Below are positions 39,427 to 48,400 of a stretch of DNA of 51,765 nt, one piece after another; the first letter of the stretch is position 1; each line of letters begins with the position of its first letter. Made by a program: the position numbers and the translations under genes. The notes under the pieces are model-generated. The model saw only the letters and a list, made by a program, of their open reading frames with translations. It had not been told where the DNA came from and did not search any database. This DNA comes from Scybalousia_A sp964639765. GTDB lineage: Bacteria; Bacteroidota; Bacteroidia; Bacteroidales; P3. The stretch covers positions 1 through 51,765 of the forward strand of contig CAZXEN010000016.1 of the NCBI GenBank assembly GCA_964639765.1, given 5' to 3'.

Positions 39427-42400
39427 TTACCTTACTATTATCATCTTGCGAACTTGTTTTTCGCCGTCAAATTCCATTGTATAGTAATAAACACCTTCGT
39501 CTAACTTGGTTGCATCAAAGTCTATGTTATGATATCCTTCAGAATAGTTTGCATCTTTGCTGTAAACAACCTGACCCAAAGTATTGGTAACATACAACGA
39601 TACTTTACCAGATTTTGGAAGAGTAAATCCAATATTTGTTTGAGAATTATAAGGATTTGGAATATTTTGTTCCAAAACAAATCCCTTTTCAGAAGAAACA
39701 ACATCATCCAAACCAACGTAGGTCTTTACTTGGTATATTCTTGTTGTATCATTCCAATGATGCCAGTCGTGTGGATAATCAAGCCATGCAACTATATCGT
39801 ATTCACTATTTTCTGATTTTGGTATTCTATAAGAGAATGTCATGTATTGACGCATTTCTGGATTAGGTTCATCGTATTCCCAATTAAATGTCTGAGAGAT
39901 AACATTTGACCAATCTCCATTGAGAACGAAATGAGCCGTTACCATGGTGTTTCCGCCAAGTGTTCCATTGTTGTGTCCTACAAGTTGAACAAGACAATCC
40001 TCTGCCATAGTTTCCTCTATAAATATTGTATCAGCTGCTCCATCTGTATAACCCATCATAAGAGTACATGTGGTATCGTTTGAAAGATTAACCTCATTAG
40101 GAGCTACAATGTATGCACAAATACTTTGATAAACTCTGCGAGGAAGTTTCTGAGTAAAGTAATGGTAGCCATAATCTCCTGCAGGAAGAACGTGTCCAAG
40201 TCTATAGGTTTCCTCCACCGCATTGTTAATATTGCCATCATAGTAATAACCTACTGTAATGTCTCCGACACCTATGGAAGAACGGTTAAGGAATGCAAGC
40301 TGAATACCTATAGCGTTTGGATCGCTGTCATCTATTGTAATATATCTTGCTTCTATGTCCTGAGTGTAGGAAGAACCTTGAAGTCGTTTGTAAAGAGTAT
40401 CATTATCATGGTAATAATCTCCAGGCAAAGAAGACCATACTTTAAGATTTACAGAACCAAATGAAGCATGGTAGCGTTGATTGAAATGATAAACATATTC
40501 GTCTCCGTTATACAGAGGAGGATTAAATGTTATAGTTTCATCAACCTGAGAAGAACCTGTAATAATGTAGGATACTGGTAACTCAGATATAGGATCCAAT
40601 CCATAGTTCCTTATACGTACTGCTATTTCCACATCATCATTGGAAACAATTTGCTCTGCAGGTTGCTCTATTGCTATTACAGCAGCATCCTTCTGCAATG
40701 GTCCAATAACTACGTTTGCCCATGCAGTATCGTTTTCAGCATACAAATCAACAGGATTTAGACGAGTAAATGCAACTATAGAGAACGGATCCGGCATTGC
40801 TACATCAAGATAATGTCCTGTCTGGAATGTGTAGATAGTATCTCTTCCTGGAACTATACCATTATCGCCATAAGACACATCTTCACAAGTAGGAATATGC
40901 ATATCTTCTGACATATAACATACACGGTAATTTGACAGAGGTTCACGTCCATAGTTATGAACAGTTACCTTTGGATAGAACAGCTGTCCATAATTTGGAA
41001 GGATTGAAGGTGTAAGTTCTACGTATGTTACACCAGCATCTTGATCTCTAAGTCCCTTAGCTAATCTGAAATCATCTATGGCAACACCGTCAGATGTCGT
41101 TCCAGAACCAGAAGTAAATATAAATCTGAATTGTGCTTTAATACCCATATTGGTTACCAAGTGATCCAAAGAATATGTAACTTGAGTCCAACCTGCACTA
41201 TTTGTACCTGTGAATCCATTCTGTCCACTATACCAATGATAACCTGAAGGAACTCCTTCTATTGTATCACCTTCTATGATTTGCCACTGACCTTGATAAT
41301 CCAAATATTCCACAGTCATTGTTGCAGAACCCATAGCCCTATAAAGCATGAAAGATAGTGTATCCGGTTTTATAAGCTCTATATTGAACACAGGAGAATA
41401 AAGAATACTTATATTATTCTTTGGATACTTGCCGTTAAGATTTGTCTTCCAGCAATAAGGATAAGAATAAGCTTCTGTTATCTTTGAATTACTGTCTGCA
41501 TTAGGCATTCCAAGTTGCCAGCAGTTTTCTGGTTTTGCCGCATTGATTTCATAAGCATAGAAATCATCATTCAGTATTATCTGGTCATCGAAAGATTCTT
41601 CATAAGTAATGTCATAAGTCTTGAAGCGGAATATATTTGTAAGAACAGTGTCATTAATATTATATGTATCTCCCGGAAGGTCAATATATGCACGCAAAGT
41701 AGTATTACCATAGCCTGCATTGATTGTTCCAAGTGTTATCTCCTGCACCTGTGAAGTAGCAAGGTTTCCTGTCCAATTCACCACTCCCTGTTCTTCATCA
41801 TTGACAAACCAATGTATGTTTGCTGCAGTCATATTGTTGCGTCCAACATTCTTCACCATAACCTTTATTGTCTGCTGTTCTGCAGTTTGGAATGTTTCTG
41901 ATGGAGAAGTGAAACGAAGAAGCTGTGCATTGTTTTCTTCCATTGGAAGTATCTGTAATAAGTAATCCTCTATCTCTCCTTTGCCAATAGTCATATCCTG
42001 ACCTGCATAGAAATCATGCTTGCTGTCTTCCTGTGAAAGTATGATACGCATACGTGTTTTGCCGTTTTGCATCTGAGTAGGTACGGTGATAGGGATAGTA
42101 TTCATGGATTCCGAACGAAGAACAGTGTCTGAATAAACCAATTCCCAATTAGGATAATGAGCATTGTAGATTTGCGTAGTATCCTCTCCTTCAAGAATAC
42201 CATTCATATTCCAATCTACAAAAACTTTCATCCAGCCAGAGTGGAATAGTCCTGCTTCCATGGAAGAAGCATTCTGATGCTGTACATAAAGAGTATCGGT
42301 TATTCCCTTGAACAGAATTGCCGGCTCAACAGTTTGTGTGAAATCAGAATAAGTATCATCGCCCGCTATTGTCGTATTGTCAATATTTGCAAACTGAACA

Positions 42401-45400
42401 CGGGTTATATCCAATGAAGAAGCTTCGGTTACTGATGGTGTTGAATACAGTGTATTACCATTCAAAGGTTTTACCAAACGATAATCAGAAGTATCATTCA
42501 AAGGAGTTGCATCATTTGCAGCATCTACCCAAGCACGTATTCTATATGTTTTACTTGGATCAGAGACATCTGCAAGGTTTGCAAATGAATAAACATATTG
42601 TTGAGTTGGTAATATTGTAGCTGTACATGTCTCTGTCACTATTGTAGGTTCTGCTGTAGCTGATGTTGCAATAGAATAGCTTACATTGAATCCCGTTGCT
42701 GGTTGAGTACCATAATTAACGATAAGGAACTTAACTGTATCTTCTTCCATATAAACACTTGCATTTGAAGTTCCTATCTCGTAATCTGTATGAGAAACTG
42801 TACCTCCTGCCCATGCAAAAGATGAAACAATTGTGTGCAAAGGAGCTGTAACTCTCAAAGCAGCCATATCTACAGGCTGACGGTCTTTTACGATAACTTT
42901 AACCTCTGTATAGAAACTTTCACAAGGATAAGAACCTGTAAGATTAACACGTGTATAATATATAGAATCAGCAAAAACTCTGTCTGTAGTAGTATAAGGA
43001 TTATATTGTCCTGTATTGTTGCTATAACTTACTGTATAGAATGGTGTAGTTTGCAAACTATCGGTAAACCATTTTATCTGTAGGTGTCCGTCTTGATAAG
43101 CAGAAGGATGTCCTATTGTTCCATAGAACACTGTATCATTCAACGCTACAGGAGCAGGAGGAGATACACGGGAAGTAACAGTAATGTAAGATGATGTGTC
43201 ATTAGTTGGAACGTGATCTTCTGCAAAAGTAATATAGGACCTTACTTTCCATGTGGTATCACTTGTTCCCAAAGGATAGAAGTTAGCTGTCTGGTTAAAT
43301 GTATATCCTATCTGAACATTGTGCTGAATAGAATCATAAGACACTCCATTATATGTATAAGGCAGTTGAAGTTGTTCTGTTACAGACATATCAGGTCTGT
43401 TTTCAACTTCGTATGTTATAAATACATTATCAGTAGCGTGAATTGCTTTTACACCAACATTCTTTATTTGAACCGTTATAGGCTGATTTAACAATTTACA
43501 TCTTTCTGTAACATTTTCTGTTTTTACAACCTGAAGATTATATGCCGGCTCAACATTGAATGAAACTTTTGAAGTATCATTCAATGGGTCTTCATCATCA
43601 TTGATTACTGCATAAACCTCCAAATAAAGAGGAGAAGTAATAGGGTTGTTAAGTTGAGCCGTAAATGTTCCTGTAAATGTATAATCTGCTTCGTCCATGG
43701 ATGTAAGCATTCCTGTATAGGTTTCATTCAAAGTAGCAATAGGAGTTTGATCAAATTCATCATACTTAAGTTTCGCAACAAGATCCAATGAAGTGATACT
43801 GTAGTTACCAAAGTTCTTTATCCTTACCTGAACAGGTATCTGGTCTCCTTCTACATAATCTATTGTTGATAGAGGTTGATTGATTGCAATAACTCCTGCA
43901 TCATAATCATTACGAGCCAACTCGTAAGCTCCAATTGTTGGAGGAGGAGCTATCGGACGATTATGTTGCTGAATATCCTTTGTTATTCCTTCTATTGTTA
44001 CTCCTGCATTTGCTATGGCAGTTGGATAAAGGATAGAAAGAACAGAGTCATTTGTGAATGGATTTGCTTCGGCAAATGAACTTGCATCCATATTATTTGC
44101 TGTTTGAAGTGCTCCCAAATTTGCTATGTTGGTTGCCCAATATGCAAACTTTGTACCGTTAACAGCATAGTTGTTATTGTTGGAAATACTTACCGTTGCA
44201 ACCTTTTCAACATAGTAAGCAAAACCTTTGGCAGAGTTATCCAAATTATTATTTCTTACAATAACATTACTTGAACCTTTACCCACTTTAAGGGAAATTG
44301 AAGATTGGCTGTTTGTACTTGAAGCCATATTAACAGTATTGAAATACAAATAAACGTAAGAAGAAGTATCCACATCTATACCAATAGAATTTATTGAGGA
44401 AGATGTAGTACCTTTAATAGAAACTGAATTATTGAACACCAGCAATGGTGAAAGATATGTAAATTGGGAAGCTTTCACTTCTATACCTTCACGAACTTTT
44501 GTGCCGCTCACCATGTAGATGTCATTTGCTTCTATACGGGAATTGCTTCCTGAAATCTTTCTGAAAGATATTGCTCTTCCTATTTCTGTAGAAGCCTGCT
44601 GTCTTATTGTGTTACCAACAATCTGAACATCATTAAAGGAAGCCAAGGCAATAGAGTTGGCACTTGCACCCCAGAACCAGCAAGAAGAAACCAACAATCC
44701 TGAAGCGACATTATCAACTGCAGTCAAAGTTGAAGTCATCTGATATTTACCACCATAAAGAGTATCTCCAACAAATTCTATGTTTGTGTTCGCTCCTCTA
44801 AGATTTACAAGAGTGGCTGTGGTTGTAGATGTTGTAAAGCTGACTCCAGAGAAAGATATATTGTGTGAACTGTTTATATCCACAAGAGTTATGTTGCTTG
44901 TAGTATTAAATACTATATCCTTGAAGACAATATATTCAGTACTGTCAAATAATATACTTGTGGAGGCAACAATTTTTGGTTTGGCAGTCGGGTTAGCAGC
45001 TTGGAATGTTATGGTATTATCTTCTGATACTCCTTGAATAAACGGAATAGTGAAGTTTTCTGTATAAGTAGCGTTATCCACATTGAAGATAATAGGTCCG
45101 CAAACACCCGAGACAACCAAATCTTCCAATGCTGCAGAAATAGTATGATAATCTGCAGAAGCAGAAGGAGAAATTGTGTATGTTGTTACGCTGGTAGAGT
45201 TTCCAACACAAATATTTATAGGAAGGCTTATAGTATCATTTGAATGAACATTGTCACATTCCTTTACAACCACTGCTGTAATAGTTAATGCTCCTGGAGT
45301 AAATACATGATTCATCACAGTTACATTTACAGAATCACCACTTGCAAGGTTTCCTGTCCAAGAATATGAAGTAGATGGTGTTGTTACATCTCCCAAATAA

Positions 45401-48400
45401 AGTTCTATATTTGCTGAAGTAAGAGGTGCTGTTCCGTTGTTTTTCAAAACAACTGTTATTGGAGTTGATATACCTGATTCCACTGTGGAACCTTCTGGAG
45501 AAACAAATGCTGTCAAAGCAGGCTCACAAGAAGGAGAAGGTGCAACAGTAACAGTCAATGGAGACCTTGAACTACTGCAACCATAAGCATCTACTCCAAA
45601 TCTTACATTTGGAATTCTTTGAACAGCTGTTGCCGTACCTGTATATGAACATGCATCATTGGAAGCATGTTTATAAGCTATTGTTGAATTGTAGTTTGAT
45701 GTAGAATGGTAAGTTCTTACAGTGTTGGCAGAAGACGGGGAAGAGAAACATATCTGAACAACAATATTTGATTCTCCATCCCAAACAAAAGGAGTTGCAA
45801 AATCCATTGTAATCCAAGTATTGTTGTCAGCAGAAGTAAGATTTATGGCACTTGCAGTATAAACATCTGTCAAACCTGTTTTCCACGTTGAAAGGGCATT
45901 ATCTGTTGTTGAACCTATTTTCATGTTATAGTTTTGAAGTGTTGCAGCAGTCTGACCGGAACCAAGTGTAACTGTAGCAATATGGAAAGCAAGACTATTA
46001 ATATTTCCTGCCTGCATTCCGTTTGCCAACAAATCAGAAGCCTTGAACAAATACTGTTCCTTAAGATTTTGTTGTTTTGCATTCAATGGTCCAGGATACA
46101 TTGCATTACCGCTTGTTCCTGTTGTTGATGTGCCTGTTCCTACTTCTTGATAAGAATCTTCTCTTTGCAAAGATTCCACATAATAAGTAGTTGTTTCATA
46201 CAAAATAGGAGTCGTATAATCTCCAACAGCAAGAGGAGTATTACTTGTCAAATCTGCATACCATACCAATCTGTTAAGTCCTCCATTTGCTGTAAGAGTT
46301 GCAGATGTAGCATAAGGAATACTTACGTTTGTTGTTGTTGGAGGCAGAGGAGTGTGGAAAGAAGTAACCATCATGCTTGCAGTATCATTGTGGTTGATAG
46401 TATCTGCAGCAAGGTTTGAATAGACAACAATTGTAAAGTATCTGTTGCTTGTATTTGCAGTCAAATCAAATGTTCCTGTTAGAGTATAATCCACTGTATC
46501 GGTAGAAAGAGAAGGAGTGTAGTTTTCTGTAAATGTGGAAATCATTGTTCCGTTTTCGTACAGTTCTGCAACCAAAGGTATAGGCGTTGTTGTTGCAAAA
46601 GCACCCATATTGACCATACTTACAGTGAAAGATACATCTGTTAATCCACAAGATTCTGATTCCAGACCATTAGCAAGTCTGATACCTGTCAAAATTATTT
46701 CGTTTGCTGGTGGATCATTTATAATTACATTGTAGGTTGTTTTATATCCATAGCAATCATTGACAATATGAACAGTAAGATCTTCATTGTATTCACCTAT
46801 TGTCATCAAATTGCTTGCAGATGCACAGGTCCATGCAGAAGCGTTTGTTCCATTGGCATTGTTTCTTGTCAAACCTGCAATGTGAGAGGTAGGACTGTTG
46901 CCTGCTATTTGTTGTGTTGTTGTAGGAGTTACAACATATCCGCTCCATATTGTTGAAGGGACATTTGTGTTCGCATTGAAGTTGGCATAGTTTATTGTAA
47001 CAGCATCAATAATAGTATCAGAACTATTCTTTAGTACAAATCCAGCTGCGTTGGTATCTATAACACCTGTAGCACTTCCCATATAAAGCACCTCGTTTGT
47101 AGAAGTTCCTGTTTTATTAACCAACCATACAGAAGTATTTGGCTGCAGTATAAAGTTATTAGGGAATGTGTATGTTTTTGTCATTGAGTTGCTCAAAGTC
47201 TTTGGAGTTGTAGGAGTACCTGGCTTTGTTTCTCTTACGTATGCAAATTTGTAACCTGTCATATTAATAGCTCCAGAACCAAGATTGGATATTTCATAGA
47301 AGTTGTTTGTCGTTGTTGCCCAGTCAGGCATTGGATTAGTAAGTCCTTCAGTAGCAGAAATAAACTGTATTTCTGTTATTTTCAAAACAGGTATTTCTGA
47401 TTTGCGGGAGAAATAGAATGCTGTATCGTGAAGCAAGGCATCTGTTGTAAATGTATGTGATTTTAGGAAAGGTTCTTCATCTGTAGCATGATAATACCAA
47501 TAAATACTATCCTGAGAATTTACAGTAAGAGTGGCAGTTTCTCCATAATCTATATTAACAGACATTGGAGACAAAGCAGGAAGTTGTGCAAATGAATTTA
47601 CGTAAGCATAAGCTGTATCATTATCATTGATGGTATCTGCTGCAACATCTGCCCAAGTCTTCAAACTAAAATAAACATCAGCATTGGTAGTGGAGAAATC
47701 AAAAGGAGTAGAGAACGTTGCAGTGTATATACTGTCTGGTATAATACTGTTAGGGAATGTATAGGAAACAGTAGTATTGTTATCTACTTTGTACTTGAAT
47801 ATTCCGTCACCGTTTTGTATAGTGTCGGTACTTAAGTTGATAAAGGTTACAAATACACTTTCGTTTCCAAAGAAGCAGGAACTGTAAGATCTGTTTCCAT
47901 CAAAATCTCCTGATGTCAAACCTGTAGCCAAAACATGTATATTGCTTCTTGGTGCAAAATATTCTCTTGCTCCTATACAAGGATTGGAGCCTGTTGGACG
48001 TGCATTGCCATAAAAGTCTTCTGTAATATTGTTTATAGCCACACCACGGGTGCAAGGATAAACAACCGTTGTATAAAGATTGTTCCAATCTGTAAACACA
48101 GGGTCTCTGGTATAAGAAGAATATGTCTCTCCTGTTGATGTCTGCCAGGAAGCTTCTGTTGTATTTAGTTCTCCATTGTAAGAGAACAAAGGCATACCTA
48201 AGACAGAAGTTGTTTTATAATACATATTGTGTGAGAAAACGAAGCTCGCTGCAGAGTTTGTGGCACTTGTAGGCTTTACAACAACAGCAAAACCATGTCC
48301 ATCACTGACAATCATATTGTTTTTGAAAATATTGTTGGTCGTTGTCTGACCATCTGCTCCAAGACTCATACCTATAACTCTTCTGTCGTAAGCATAAAGA